Assembly (NCBI GenBank): GCA_947259575.1
Contig: CAMYMU010000032.1
Coordinates: 114,452 to 178,451 of the forward strand
DNA length: 64,000 nt
Origin: an uncultured Ectothiorhodospiraceae bacterium
GTDB lineage: Bacteria; Pseudomonadota; Gammaproteobacteria; UBA6429; Thiohalophilaceae
Direction: 5' to 3'
Part shown: piece after piece, positions 18,171-27,876 of the stretch
How positions within the stretch are numbered: position 1 is the stretch's first letter
Layout of the letters: every line of letters begins with the position of its first letter
The notes under the pieces: generated by a model
What the model saw: the letters and a program-made list of their open reading frames with translations, nothing else
Databases searched by the model: none
Told to the model about the DNA's origin: nothing
Position numbers and translations under genes: made by a program

Positions 18171-21041
18171 ATGCTTACCAACCAAATCCCCACTAGTTTA
18201 CTCGAGTTCGCTGATCATCAGTGGCAGGAGTGGTGTGCGCTTTCTGCTGATCGGCAGTGGTCTGCTCAGATAGAAGAGACGGCGCAGGCGGTATTTGTCT
18301 GCAGTGAATATGTTTCGCGCTTGTGTCTGCGTTTCCCTGAGTTGTTGCAGGATTTGCAGGACACGGGCGATCTGTTCAAGGCCTATGAAGATGGTCAACT
18401 GCGTACTGCGCTTGAAGCACGGTTAAAAGAGGTGGCCGATGAGGCTGACTTGATGAAGCGGGTTCGTCTGTTTCGTCAGCGTGAGATGGTTCGAATCGTC
18501 TGGCGCGATCTGGCTGGTTGGGCGGAGTTAACAGAGGTGATGCGTGACTTGTCTGATTTAGCCGATGCCTGTGTCGACGTGGCACTTAAGACTTTGCACA
18601 GCTGGGTAGTTTCTGAGTTTGGTTTACCAGTAAGTTTAAGTGGTAAGGAACAACAGCTAGTTGTTATCGGGATGGGCAAACTCGGTGGCTTCGAGTTAAA
18701 TCTTTCCTCGGATATCGATCTGATTTTTGCATATCCGGAAGAAGGCAATACTAATGGTAGTAAAAGCATTTCCAATCATGAATTCTTCCAGAAGCTCGGT
18801 CAGCGTTTAATTAGTGTGCTCTCAAAATCAACGCAAGATGGTTTTGTGTTTCGTGTTGATATGCGCCTACGACCTTTTGGCAGTGGTGCATTGGCGGTGA
18901 GTTTTGATGCGATGGAAGATTACTATCAGATTCACGGTCGTGAGTGGGAACGTTATGCCATGATCAAGGCGCGCATTATCGCAGGTGATAAAGAGCGTGG
19001 CGAAGAACTTTTAGCGCGCCTGCATCCTTTTGTCTATCGTCGTTATGTCGACTACTCGGCGTATGAGTCAATACGCGAAATGAAGGCGATGATTAAAAAG
19101 GAAGTAAAGCTCAAGAACAAAGAAAAAAATATTAAAGTCGGTGCCGGTGGAATTCGCGAGATTGAATTTATTGGTCAGGTCTTCCAGCTCATAAGGGGTG
19201 GTCGCGAGCTTGCATTGCAGTCACGCTCCATTATTGAAGTATTGGATGCCTTGCAGAATATGAATATGTTGCCCGAGTTTGTTATTAGCCAACTGAAGGA
19301 GGCTTATGATTTTTTACGACGCTCCGAACATCGTATTCAGGCCTGGCGCGACGAACAAACACATTCGCTACCTTCGGATGAACTGGGCCAGTTACGCCTG
19401 GCCTATAGTATGGGCTTTGATAGCTGGGATGACTTTCAGCAAGTCTTGTTACAACATCGCACCCATGTCCATGAGCACTTCGAACAAGTCTTTGCCGCAC
19501 CTCAATCGGATACTCCCAGTGATGACACTCAGACCTTAACACCATTGTGGCTGGGAGAGATGGAGGCTGATGAAGCTATCCAATTACTTGAGACATCGGG
19601 TTTCAGTGATGCGAAAGATGTGTGGAGAAGAATAACCACTTTACGCGATAGCCGAGCCTATCAAAATTTATCCTCGCGTGGTCACGACCGAATGGATCGT
19701 TTAATGCCGTTGCTACTAAGTGCCTGTCAGGCGACGGCGCAACCACAACTTGCCTTTTTACGCGCACTGGAAGTTATCGAAGCGATTATGCAACGTTCGG
19801 TTTATCTGGTGTTGTTAATAGAGAATCCAGTTGCCTTGTCACAGTTTATTCGTCTGTGTGCCTCGAGCCCATGGATCACACGTTACCTTAGTCAACACCC
19901 CTTGTTGTTGGATGACTTACTCGATATTGAAAGCCTGTTTAATCCACCAGATAAAGATGCGTTAAATGCAGAGTTGAGTAAACGCATGGCCGATGTCCTT
20001 GGTGATGAGGAGCGTTCGATGGATGTCCTGCGTCACTTCAAGCATTCCCACTTCTTAAAGGTAGCGGCTGCAGACATCTTTGGCGCATTGCCTTTGATGG
20101 AAGTCAGTAATCATCTGAGCTGGATTGCCGAGGTGGTGCTCGATCAAACCCTGTATTTAGCCTGGCAGCACCTGGTGGAGAAGCATGGTCGCCCTGTTTG
20201 CACTCACGCCGGTGAGGTCTGTGATACCGGTTTTGCGGTGATCGCCTATGGCAAGCTAGGCGGCTATGAGCTGGGTTATGGTTCTGATTTGGATTTGGTG
20301 TTCCTGCATAGTGGTGAGTCCGAGAGTCTGGAGACCACAGGCGACAAGCCTGTGCCACTCGGCGTTTTTTTCGCCCGTATGGGGCAGCGCATTATGCATA
20401 TTCTTTCAACACTGACACCGGCCGGGCAGCTATTCGAGGTGGATATGCGCCTGCGTCCAGAGGGTGCATCGGGTATGTTGGTTAGCGGTCTCAAGTCCTT
20501 CGAGGACTATCAATTGAAAAAGGCCTGGACCTGGGAGCATCAGGCGCTGGTGCGGGCAAGAGTGGTAACAGGCGATCCTGCGATAGCCGCTGAGTTTGAG
20601 AAAATACGCCAAAAGATACTCAGTCAGTCTCGCGACAGGGAAAAACTGCAACAGGAAGTGCTAGAGATGCGTGAGAAGATGCTCAAGGCACAAAAAAAGG
20701 CGAAAACTGGGCAGTTTGATCTCAAACATAGCCAAGGAGGTATCGTCGATATTGAATTTATGGTGCAATATGGGGTTCTGGCGTATAGCCAGGAATTTCC
20801 ACAATTACTAGAGTGGACCGACAATATCCGTTTGTTAGCGGCGCTCGCGCAGACCGGTGTGATGAGCGAGTCGGATGCGAGTTTTCTCGCCGATACCTAC
20901 CAGAGCTATCGTAATCGATTGCATCGGCTCAAGCTTCAGGAGTCTCCGGCGATGGTGGCTGAAGAAGATTTTACTGAGCAGAGTAGCGGCGTGAAGCGCA
21001 TTTGGTCAGCGTGGTTTTTAAACGAAGCAAGTAATGAGTAA
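18171..21041 (+). CDS. glnE: Bifunctional glutamine synthetase adenylyltransferase / adenylyl-removing enzyme
   Basis: GlnE adds AMP to glutamine synthetase and removes it in response to PII proteins and glutamine, tuning nitrogen assimilation. The 956 residues (E. coli 946) contain two nucleotidyltransferase domains. The N-terminal one, for deadenylylation, has GMGKLGGFELNLSSDIDLIF; the C-terminal one, for adenylylation, has AYGKLGGYELGYGSDLDLVF. Each keeps the DxD metal-binding pair. The ATG at 18171 gives the expected N-terminus, though no strong ribosome binding site is visible. ilvE follows 12 bases later. Confidence 0.97.
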   Translation: MLTNQIPTSLLEFADHQWQEWCALSADRQWSAQIEETAQAVFVCSEYVSRLCLRFPELLQDLQDTGDLFKAYEDGQLRTALEARLKEVADEADLMKRVRLFRQREMVRIVWRDLAGWAELTEVMRDLSDLADACVDVALKTLHSWVVSEFGLPVSLSGKEQQLVVIGMGKLGGFELNLSSDIDLIFAYPEEGNTNGSKSISNHEFFQKLGQRLISVLSKSTQDGFVFRVDMRLRPFGSGALAVSFDAMEDYYQIHGREWERYAMIKARIIAGDKERGEELLARLHPFVYRRYVDYSAYESIREMKAMIKKEVKLKNKEKNIKVGAGGIREIEFIGQVFQLIRGGRELALQSRSIIEVLDALQNMNMLPEFVISQLKEAYDFLRRSEHRIQAWRDEQTHSLPSDELGQLRLAYSMGFDSWDDFQQVLLQHRTHVHEHFEQVFAAPQSDTPSDDTQTLTPLWLGEMEADEAIQLLETSGFSDAKDVWRRITTLRDSRAYQNLSSRGHDRMDRLMPLLLSACQATAQPQLAFLRALEVIEAIMQRSVYLVLLIENPVALSQFIRLCASSPWITRYLSQHPLLLDDLLDIESLFNPPDKDALNAELSKRMADVLGDEERSMDVLRHFKHSHFLKVAAADIFGALPLMEVSNHLSWIAEVVLDQTLYLAWQHLVEKHGRPVCTHAGEVCDTGFAVIAYGKLGGYELGYGSDLDLVFLHSGESESLETTGDKPVPLGVFFARMGQRIMHILSTLTPAGQLFEVDMRLRPEGASGMLVSGLKSFEDYQLKKAWTWEHQALVRARVVTGDPAIAAEFEKIRQKILSQSRDREKLQQEVLEMREKMLKAQKKAKTGQFDLKHSQGGIVDIEFMVQYGVLAYSQEFPQLLEWTDNIRLLAALAQTGVMSESDASFLADTYQSYRNRLHRLKLQESPAMVAEEDFTEQSSGVKRIWSAWFLNEASNE

Positions 21042-21053
21042 GGAAAATATAGT

Positions 21054-21974
21054 ATGTCGATGTCAGACAGAGACGGTGTAATCTGGTTCGATGGCAAAAT
21101 GGTGCCATGGCGTGAAGCCCAGGTTCATGTGTTAACCCACACCTTGCACTATGGCATGGGTGTCTTTGAGGGCGTGCGCGCATACAAGGCAGAACAAGGT
21201 ACGGCCATTTTCCGCCTGGAAGAACATACCGATCGTTTGTTTGAGTCGGCACATATTCTCGGCATGCCGATGCCTTTTGACAAAGAGACTATTAATAAGG
21301 CTCAGTTGGCTGCGGTGAAAGAAAACAATCTGGAAAGCGCCTATTTGCGACCCATGTGCTTTTATGGCTCGGAAGGTATGGGGCTGCGTGCCGACAATTT
21401 GAAAGTACACAGTATTGTTGCAGCCTGGGAATGGGGGGCTTATTTGGGTGCGGACAATATGGAAAAGGGCATTCGAATTAAGACGTCCTCATTTACCCGG
21501 CACCACGTTAACATCACCATGTGCAAAGCCAAGGCCAATGGTAACTACATGAACTCGATGATGGCCCTGCAAGAGGCAATGCGTGATGGTTACGATGAAG
21601 CCCTGTTGCTTGATGTCGACGGTTTTGTTGCTGAGGGTAGTGGTGAAAACATCTTCATAGTCAAAAATGGTGTTATCTATACTCCCGAATTGACCTCGGC
21701 GCTTGACGGTATAACCCGTAAGACACTTATCCAGCTGGCCACCGATGAAGGCCTTGAGGTTCGCGAAAAGCGAATTACCCGGGATGAGGTGTATGTTGCC
21801 GATGAGGCATTCTTTACGGGTACCGCGGCAGAAGTCACGCCGATCCGTGAGCTGGATGGCCGCTCGATTGGTAGCGGCACCCGTGGACCGATTACCGAGA
21901 AACTCCAGAAACACTACTTCGATGTCGTGCACGGTCGTGTTGAAAAATATAACCACTGGTTGTCGTATATCTAA
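21054..21974 (+). CDS. ilvE: Branched-chain amino acid aminotransferase
   Basis: A PLP-dependent class IV aminotransferase that makes leucine, isoleucine and valine from their keto acids with glutamate. The 306 residues include VLTHTLHYGMGVFEGVRAY at the N-terminus, KAKANGNYMNSMMA with the PLP-binding lysine, EGSGENIFIVKNG and TGTAAEVTPIREL, all family signatures. It lies 12 bases after glnE and is followed by a small zinc-finger gene, a gene order also seen in related gammaproteobacteria upstream of LPS heptose genes. Confidence 0.96.
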   Translation: MSMSDRDGVIWFDGKMVPWREAQVHVLTHTLHYGMGVFEGVRAYKAEQGTAIFRLEEHTDRLFESAHILGMPMPFDKETINKAQLAAVKENNLESAYLRPMCFYGSEGMGLRADNLKVHSIVAAWEWGAYLGADNMEKGIRIKTSSFTRHHVNITMCKAKANGNYMNSMMALQEAMRDGYDEALLLDVDGFVAEGSGENIFIVKNGVIYTPELTSALDGITRKTLIQLATDEGLEVREKRITRDEVYVADEAFFTGTAAEVTPIRELDGRSIGSGTRGPITEKLQKHYFDVVHGRVEKYNHWLSYI

Positions 21975-22023
21975 GTGTGCAGAATTCTATTTGAATAAGC
22001 GTTTTAAATAAAAGGTACTAGCG

Positions 22024-22221
22024 ATGAGTGAAGCAAAAAAACAAACCCAGGCCAATGCCGCACAGCGGTATCAGGTTAGCCGTAGTGACCTGCCCGTTCA
22101 TTGTCCGATGGAGGGAACGACACTGTGGAATTCACACCCAATGGTCTATTTGCCAATCGAAGAGCAGGGTGGAGAGGCGAAGTGTCCTTATTGTGGTGCG
22201 GTATACGCGTTAAAAGACTGA
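22024..22221 (+). CDS. Small CHCC zinc-finger protein
   Basis: The 65 residues carry a Cys-His-Cys-Cys zinc site: HCPMEGTTLWNSHP, then KCPYCG. Proteins of this zf-CHCC family occur next to ilvE and waaF in many proteobacteria and resemble the small zinc subunit of respiratory complex I, but their bacterial role is unknown. A good ribosome binding site (AAAGG, 8 bases before ATG) supports the start. It probably belongs to the glnE-ilvE transcript. Confidence 0.88.
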   Translation: MSEAKKQTQANAAQRYQVSRSDLPVHCPMEGTTLWNSHPMVYLPIEEQGGEAKCPYCGAVYALKD

Positions 22222-22411
22222 TTAATCCCTGAAGCGGCGCTGGCTGCGTTGACCCTCTATTTAGATTTAAATGTGGGCTACGATCAAACAAGAACTCGAA
22301 TTCCTGAACGGGTAATTAATTAATAGGTACATTGCGGATAAACCCTGATATTTACCAATGGCCATAATATTTAGTCTAGAATATACGTAACTTGTTAATA
22401 ATCTTATATAT

Positions 22412-23839
22412 ATGCAATTAAGTCTCCCAAAATTTGAACAAGCCCATGTCCTGGTGGTTGGCGATCTGATGCTCGATCGCTACTGGCATGGTGATACATC
22501 ACGCATTTCTCCTGAGGCACCGGTACCGGTAGTACGAGTAGGCGATGCAGAGGAGCGCGCAGGTGGTTCAGGCAACGTGGCGTTGAACATTGCCGCCTTG
22601 GGCGCAAATATCGATGTCATGGGCTATACCGGTGATGACGAGGCAGCCGATGCCTTGCAGGAGATTTTAGACTCCGCGGGTGTGACCTGTGCCTTTGAAC
22701 GCATTCCCGGCAGCCGCACCGTAACCAAACTGCGTGTTATTAGTCGGCATCAACAACTCATTCGCCTGGATTTTGAAGATGGTTTTATAGAACAACGATC
22801 TGATTTATTGGCTGCACGTGCGGCCAAGCTAATGGCAAGTGCAGGTGCGGTTGTACTGTCAGATTATGGTAAAGGCACATTGCGCGATATGCCGGCTCTG
22901 ATTGCAGCAGCCCGTGCGACCAAGACCCCCGTCTTGATTGATCCGAAGGGAACTGACTTTAGCGCCTATAAAGGCGCAACATTGATTACCCCGAACATGT
23001 CCGAATTCGAAGCCGTCGTGGGTCACTGTGCTTCGGACGAGGAAGTAGAAGCGAAGGGTAAACAGTTACTCAACGAACTCGAGCTAGAGGCATTATTGGT
23101 CACGCGTAGCGAGCGCGGCATGACCTTGATTCAAAAAACACAACCCGTTATTCATTTACCCACCAAGGCACGTGAAGTATTTGATGTCACCGGTGCCGGT
23201 GATACGGTGATCGCGATGTTGGCCGCTGCCCTTGCAGCAGGTGAGGATCTGGCACATGCGATGGCCTTATCAAATCTCGCAGCCGGTGTTGTGGTGGCGA
23301 AACTGGGTACCGCAACCGTTTCACCTGCGGAATTACAACAAGCGATGCGCGGCGAGGCCTCACTCACCCGTGGAATCTATGCTGAAGATAATCTAGTTGA
23401 TGTGGTGAATCAGGCCAAACAACATGGTGAACGTATTGTCATGACCAATGGCTGCTTTGATATTCTACACCCCGGTCATGTCTCCTATATGCAAAAAGCC
23501 AGGGCTATGGGTGATCGATTAATTATTGCGGTGAATGACGACGACTCAGTAAAACGTTTGAAAGGTCCTGATCGTCCAATTAATACCTTGGACAGACGCA
23601 TGGCTTTGCTAACCGCATTGGAATGTGTGGATTGGGTTGTACCATTTTCAGAAGACACCCCGGAACGGTTAATTTGTAAACTGCTACCTGATGTTCTGGT
23701 TAAGGGCGGCGATTACAAACCTGAAGACATTGCCGGTGGTAATTGTGTCAAAGACAATGGTGGTGAAGTTAACGTCATCGAATTTATTGAAGGTCATTCT
23801 ACGACTGACATTATTAAAAATATTCTGAACGGAAATTAA
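22412..23839 (+). CDS. hldE: Bifunctional heptose kinase / ADP-heptose synthase
   Basis: HldE phosphorylates D-glycero-beta-D-manno-heptose 7-phosphate at C1 and later attaches AMP, making ADP-heptose for the LPS inner core. The 475 residues combine an N-terminal PfkB/ribokinase domain (about 1-320, with [11 protein letters not shown] and [13 protein letters not shown], the catalytic Asp) and a C-terminal cytidylyltransferase-like domain (about 340-475, [15 protein letters not shown] with the HxGH nucleotide-binding motif). hldD starts 5 bases later. The N-terminus aligns with E. coli HldE by eye, confirming the start. Confidence 0.97.
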   Translation: MQLSLPKFEQAHVLVVGDLMLDRYWHGDTSRISPEAPVPVVRVGDAEERAGGSGNVALNIAALGANIDVMGYTGDDEAADALQEILDSAGVTCAFERIPGSRTVTKLRVISRHQQLIRLDFEDGFIEQRSDLLAARAAKLMASAGAVVLSDYGKGTLRDMPALIAAARATKTPVLIDPKGTDFSAYKGATLITPNMSEFEAVVGHCASDEEVEAKGKQLLNELELEALLVTRSERGMTLIQKTQPVIHLPTKAREVFDVTGAGDTVIAMLAAALAAGEDLAHAMALSNLAAGVVVAKLGTATVSPAELQQAMRGEASLTRGIYAEDNLVDVVNQAKQHGERIVMTNGCFDILHPGHVSYMQKARAMGDRLIIAVNDDDSVKRLKGPDRPINTLDRRMALLTALECVDWVVPFSEDTPERLICKLLPDVLVKGGDYKPEDIAGGNCVKDNGGEVNVIEFIEGHSTTDIIKNILNGN

Positions 23840-23844
23840 TTATT

Positions 23845-24801
23845 ATGATTATAGTGACCGGCGGTGCCGGCTTTATTGGAAGTAACATCGTTAAAACTCT
23901 GAATGAACAGGGTGAGACAGATATTATTGTGGTTGATAACCTGAAAAATGGCGTGAAGTTTAAAAACATTGCTGACTGTGAAATTTCAGATTATCTGGAC
24001 AAAGATGACTTTATTGAGCGGGTAAAAAATAACGAGTTATTTGGTGGTAAAATAAAAGCTATTTTTCATGAAGGCGCTTGTTCCTCGACAACAGAATGGG
24101 ACGGTAACTTCATGATGAAAAATAATTATGAATATTCAAAGAGCCTTTTACACTATTGTCTGGATAACAAGATTCAATATTTATATGCATCCTCTGCATC
24201 TGTCTATGGTTCTGGCACAGTTTTTAGTGAATCAAGAGAGTATGAAGAACCGCTGAACGTTTACGGCTATTCAAAGTTTCTGTTTGACCAATATGTGCGC
24301 CGTCATGCGAAGGACGCAAAGAGTCAGGTGGTAGGCTTTCGCTATTTCAATGTCTATGGCCCACGCGAGCAACACAAGGGTACGATGTCGAGCGTTGCCT
24401 TTCATCATAGTAATCAGATCCAGGAGACGGGTAAGGTCAAACTATTTGAAGGCTATGATGGTTATGGTAATGGTGAACAGAGTCGTGATTTTGTTTATGT
24501 TGGTGATGCAGTTGCAGTGAATCTCTGGTTTATGCAAAACCCGGACAAGTCAGGTATTTTTAATTTGGGCACTGGAAATAGCCAACCATTTAATGATATC
24601 GCTAAGGCTGTGATCAAATTCCATCAAAAAGGTGAAATTGAATATATTCCGTTCCCTGATCATCTAAAAGGGGTATACCAGAGTTTTACCGAAGCAGATA
24701 TCACTGCTCTGAGAACTGCAGGATATGATGCCCCTTTCAAGTCAGTCGAAGAGGGTGTGACCGAATATCTACAGTGGTTGCAGGACCGTAGCGAAGCGTA
24801 G
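23845..24801 (+). CDS. hldD: ADP-L-glycero-D-manno-heptose 6-epimerase
   Basis: HldD converts the D,D-heptose nucleotide to the L,D form used in LPS. The 318 residues form an extended short-chain dehydrogenase: the NAD(P)-binding [18 protein letters not shown] at the N-terminus, the [13 protein letters not shown] segment specific to this enzyme, YASSASVYG and the catalytic [11 protein letters not shown] (YxxxK). It lies 5 bases after hldE and 37 bases before the proposed waaF start. Confidence 0.97.
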   Translation: MIIVTGGAGFIGSNIVKTLNEQGETDIIVVDNLKNGVKFKNIADCEISDYLDKDDFIERVKNNELFGGKIKAIFHEGACSSTTEWDGNFMMKNNYEYSKSLLHYCLDNKIQYLYASSASVYGSGTVFSESREYEEPLNVYGYSKFLFDQYVRRHAKDAKSQVVGFRYFNVYGPREQHKGTMSSVAFHHSNQIQETGKVKLFEGYDGYGNGEQSRDFVYVGDAVAVNLWFMQNPDKSGIFNLGTGNSQPFNDIAKAVIKFHQKGEIEYIPFPDHLKGVYQSFTEADITALRTAGYDAPFKSVEEGVTEYLQWLQDRSEA

Positions 24802-24838
24802 GGAATACTGAAGCTAAAGCAATAAAGGGAGTCTTGTT

Positions 24839-25849
24839 ATTAGCGAGCCATATCGTATCTTAGTTGCTGGTCCAGCCTGGGTGGGCGATATGGTGATGGC
24901 GCAAAGCCTCTTTATTACACTCAAAAAAGAATATCCTCAGTCTCAGATCGACGTGGTTGCACCGGCCTGGTCGGTGCCACTTTTAAAACGTATGCCAGAG
25001 GTGCATCAGGCGATAGAGCTGCCCGTTGGTCATAAACAGCTAGGTCTGCTAACCCGATACCAAATCGGTAAGTCCTTGCGACCGCGCCAATACGATCGCG
25101 CGATCGTGACACCGCGGTCCTTTAAATCCGCTTTGATTCCTTTTTTTGCTCGCGCGAAAACGCGTACAGGCTACCGCGGTGAAATGCGTTTTGGTCTATT
25201 GAATGATATTCGCCCGCTGGATAAAGCTATTTTAAAGCAAACAGTGCAACGCTACGTTGCATTGGGGCTTCCAGCAAACACACCACTACCACCTGATGTC
25301 CCTTTACCAATATTAAATATTGATACGGAGAACCAGAAACAATTAGTCGATAAACTGAGTCTAGAAGTCGACCGGCCAATTGTTGGATTTATGCCGGGGG
25401 CGGAATATGGTCCAGCTAAACAATGGCCGGTAGAATGCTTCCAAGAACTAGCCGGGTTATTGGCCAATGAAAATATAAATGTGTGGGTTTTTGGCTCGGA
25501 AAAAGAGAAAGAACTGGGGGCGAACATTGCCAGCGGGAATCCAAACGTCAGTAATTTATGTGGTAAGACGAGTCTCACCGATGCGATTGATTTACTGTCA
25601 CTAACAAGAGATACAGTAACAAACGATTCAGGTTTGATGCACATTGGCTGCGCAACCGGACGCAGAGTGATCGCCATTTATGGATCATCGAATCCTGACT
25701 ACACGCCGCCCTTATCCAACAACGCGATTATTATGTACAAAGGCCTGGAATGTAGCCCCTGTTTTAAGAGAGTATGCCCCTATGGGCATACTGATTGTCT
25801 GAATACTATTTCAGCAAGTGATGTGTTCAGCGAAATAATGAATATTTAA
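24839..25849 (+). CDS. waaF: ADP-heptose:LPS heptosyltransferase II, apparent ATT start
   Basis: WaaF adds the second heptose of the LPS inner core at the cytosolic face of the inner membrane. GT9-family signatures are GPAWVGDMVMAQSLF, GFMPGAEYGPAKQWP, VTNDSGLMHIGCA and YGSSNPDYTPPL. The first ATG/GTG/TTG in frame is GTG at 24881, inside the first glycine loop, which would delete the first beta strand (YRILVAGPAW). Upstream the frame stays open to 24818 and the only reasonable start is ATT at 24839, 7 bases behind a strong AAAGGGAG ribosome binding site. ATT initiation is rare (infC is the known case), so a sequence error should be excluded. Confidence 0.92.
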   Translation: MSEPYRILVAGPAWVGDMVMAQSLFITLKKEYPQSQIDVVAPAWSVPLLKRMPEVHQAIELPVGHKQLGLLTRYQIGKSLRPRQYDRAIVTPRSFKSALIPFFARAKTRTGYRGEMRFGLLNDIRPLDKAILKQTVQRYVALGLPANTPLPPDVPLPILNIDTENQKQLVDKLSLEVDRPIVGFMPGAEYGPAKQWPVECFQELAGLLANENINVWVFGSEKEKELGANIASGNPNVSNLCGKTSLTDAIDLLSLTRDTVTNDSGLMHIGCATGRRVIAIYGSSNPDYTPPLSNNAIIMYKGLECSPCFKRVCPYGHTDCLNTISASDVFSEIMNI

Positions 25850-25864
25850 TTATAGCTACTATTC

Positions 25865-27133
25865 TTGCCTAAGATGATTAAGAAAAATATAAAATTCAAT
25901 TTAGAAACTAGTTTGTATCTTCTCTTGTTTCTTTTCCCTCTTTTCGCGATTGGTGTCAGGCACTGGTCGAGCATTACTTTTTCTTTACTCATTATTCTTG
26001 GCCTTGTCTACTATTTTTCAAACTATAAAAAAAATCCAGTTGAATTGCATAAGTATGAAAAAATATATTTATGGTTTCTAGTGGCATATTTTGTTGTTTT
26101 TTTACTCTCCATGATGCTTCATTACCCTGCTAGTTTCGGTGACACTGAATTTGGTAATGAAGTTCGTTTTATATTAGTCATTCCACTATATCTTCTATTA
26201 TCAAAAACAAAACATGGGCTGCGATGGCTGGCATATGGTGCTGTGGTATCCATAGTCATAAGCTTTGGATTTTGTGTCTATGATTTATATATCATTGAAC
26301 GGCCACTGTTCCACGGGGAATACAGTCAGTTATTTACGGGACCAATTATCCTGATTTACCTTACCCTGGTAATGAGTTATTTTGTTCCCAGACTAACTAA
26401 ACATGACAAGATCAAATGGGGGCTGCTAGCTGTTCTTGTCATTATTGCTACATTTAGCATTGTTTCTACTCAGGTAAGGTCGGCGTATATAGGTTATCTT
26501 CTGGTATCCTTATTCTTTGTTGTTCTATTTACTAAGGGTTGGCTTAGAGTGGTTATATTGTCGGTATTAGTTATTACCCTAATAATCATTTCGATTTACT
26601 CAGAGTCAGTTAACTCCAGAATGTCAAAAGCGATAAATGAAGTTGTTGAATATATAGAGACAAGCCGTTTGGATCCCGCAAATAAAGCAGCCGCTAGTAG
26701 TGCGGGTGCCAGGCTAGAGATGTGGCGTGCATCAAGTTTGTTTATCAAAGATTATCCTCTATTGGGGGTAGGAAATGGTAATTACCAATCAATCATGAAG
26801 GGTTATGCCGATCAGGGCTTAGTCCATGTCCACATTTCAAAACATGGCCATCCCCATAATGTATTTGTTAACGGACTGATGACAAAAGGGCTGTTAGGCT
26901 TACTGTGTACATGCCTGGTCTTCTTTTTCCCGTTAGCTATTTATATTAAGACATTTAGATTTAACGAATTTATAGCAAAGGTTGGTATATTGTATGTGAC
27001 GGTAATGTTTCTAATTTCAATGAGTGAAGCAGCTCCTTTTAACAAATCTAATTTTGTTGCGACGTATTTAATCTTGAGTCTGGTTATTTTTCAAAACCAC
27101 ATGCAAGCGATTAAAAAGAATTTAGCTACTTGA
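25865..27133 (+). CDS. O-antigen ligase / Wzy-like polytopic membrane protein
   Basis: The 422-residue protein is strongly hydrophobic, with roughly ten or more membrane segments. A large loop contains GARLEMWRASSLFIKDYPLLGVGNG and HGHPHNVFVNGLMTKG, the Wzy_C pattern of O-antigen ligases and polymerases. By position in the LPS core cluster it probably joins O-antigen, or another glycan, to the lipid A core (WaaL). The frame opens at TTG 25865; ATG at 25874 (MIKKNIKFN) is an equally likely start and neither has a good ribosome binding site. The gene looks AT-richer than its neighbours, as is common for surface-polysaccharide genes. Its stop overlaps the next gene's frame. Confidence 0.85.
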   Translation: MPKMIKKNIKFNLETSLYLLLFLFPLFAIGVRHWSSITFSLLIILGLVYYFSNYKKNPVELHKYEKIYLWFLVAYFVVFLLSMMLHYPASFGDTEFGNEVRFILVIPLYLLLSKTKHGLRWLAYGAVVSIVISFGFCVYDLYIIERPLFHGEYSQLFTGPIILIYLTLVMSYFVPRLTKHDKIKWGLLAVLVIIATFSIVSTQVRSAYIGYLLVSLFFVVLFTKGWLRVVILSVLVITLIIISIYSESVNSRMSKAINEVVEYIETSRLDPANKAAASSAGARLEMWRASSLFIKDYPLLGVGNGNYQSIMKGYADQGLVHVHISKHGHPHNVFVNGLMTKGLLGLLCTCLVFFFPLAIYIKTFRFNEFIAKVGILYVTVMFLISMSEAAPFNKSNFVATYLILSLVIFQNHMQAIKKNLAT

Positions 27134-27876
27134 TTATGCCAACTACAAAAGCGCCAATAAGTGAACAGTATGGTAAGCAGCATATCTTATATACTGCTGA
27201 TGTAGGCTCACCTATCACCACGGACTGGTTTGAGCCGAGCTACTGGCAACAACGCGATGCGCTTAGTTCAGTAGGAACTGGGCGGGGTGCGGCATGGTTT
27301 ATTCATGACTCAGAACAGGACCAGGATTATGTGCTACGCCACTTTCGCCGCGGTGGTTTGATCGCAAAACTTTCAAAAGACCGATATATATGGACGGGTC
27401 TGGACAATACACGCGCCTGGAGGGAATGGACGTTATTGAACTATATTCAGGAATGTGGACTACCTGGGCCACGTCCATTGGCGGCAAGAGTTATACGCCA
27501 TGGTCTTTTTTACACAGCAGATATCCTAACGTACCGAATTCAAAATACGCGGGCCTTATCTGATTGTTTAACAGATCAAAAGCTCTCGGCTGCTACATGG
27601 AAATCAATCGGTTCCTGTATTAGGCAGTTTCACGCTGCGCATGTTTATCATGCCGATCTAAATGCGCATAATATATTGCTAAATAGCGATCTAGATGTTT
27701 CTATAATCGACTTCGATAAGGGTAGAATTGATCAAAGCTCAGCTTGGCAGCAAAAAAATCTACAGCGTCTTCAACGCTCACTAACTAAACTCTCTGGTCT
27801 AATGAGTGGCTTCAATTATTGTGAAGATGACTGGGATGCATTAGAAAAAGGTTATTTTTCTGAAGTTAGTTCTTAA
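27130..27876 (+). CDS. kdkA: 3-deoxy-D-manno-octulosonic acid (Kdo) kinase
   Basis: KdkA phosphorylates the inner-core Kdo residue on lipid A with ATP. The 248 residues fit the family. Kinase-like motifs are DYVLRHFRRGG (ATP-anchoring region), YHADLNAHNILL (catalytic loop with Asp) and IIDFDKGRI (metal-binding Asp), the latter two very close to known KdkA and WaaP sequences. The start is TTG at 27130, overlapping the previous stop, or ATG at 27136, which has the more usual start codon. Its 3' end overlaps the end of the convergent acyltransferase-WaaA gene by 11 bases. Confidence 0.87.
   Translation: MIMPTTKAPISEQYGKQHILYTADVGSPITTDWFEPSYWQQRDALSSVGTGRGAAWFIHDSEQDQDYVLRHFRRGGLIAKLSKDRYIWTGLDNTRAWREWTLLNYIQECGLPGPRPLAARVIRHGLFYTADILTYRIQNTRALSDCLTDQKLSAATWKSIGSCIRQFHAAHVYHADLNAHNILLNSDLDVSIIDFDKGRIDQSSAWQQKNLQRLQRSLTKLSGLMSGFNYCEDDWDALEKGYFSEVSS

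Noticed and set aside
17991..18185. 64-codon minus-strand frame between groEL and glnE
   Set aside because: It runs through the terminator hairpin and the palindromic repeat, and overlaps the glnE start; no ribosome binding site.
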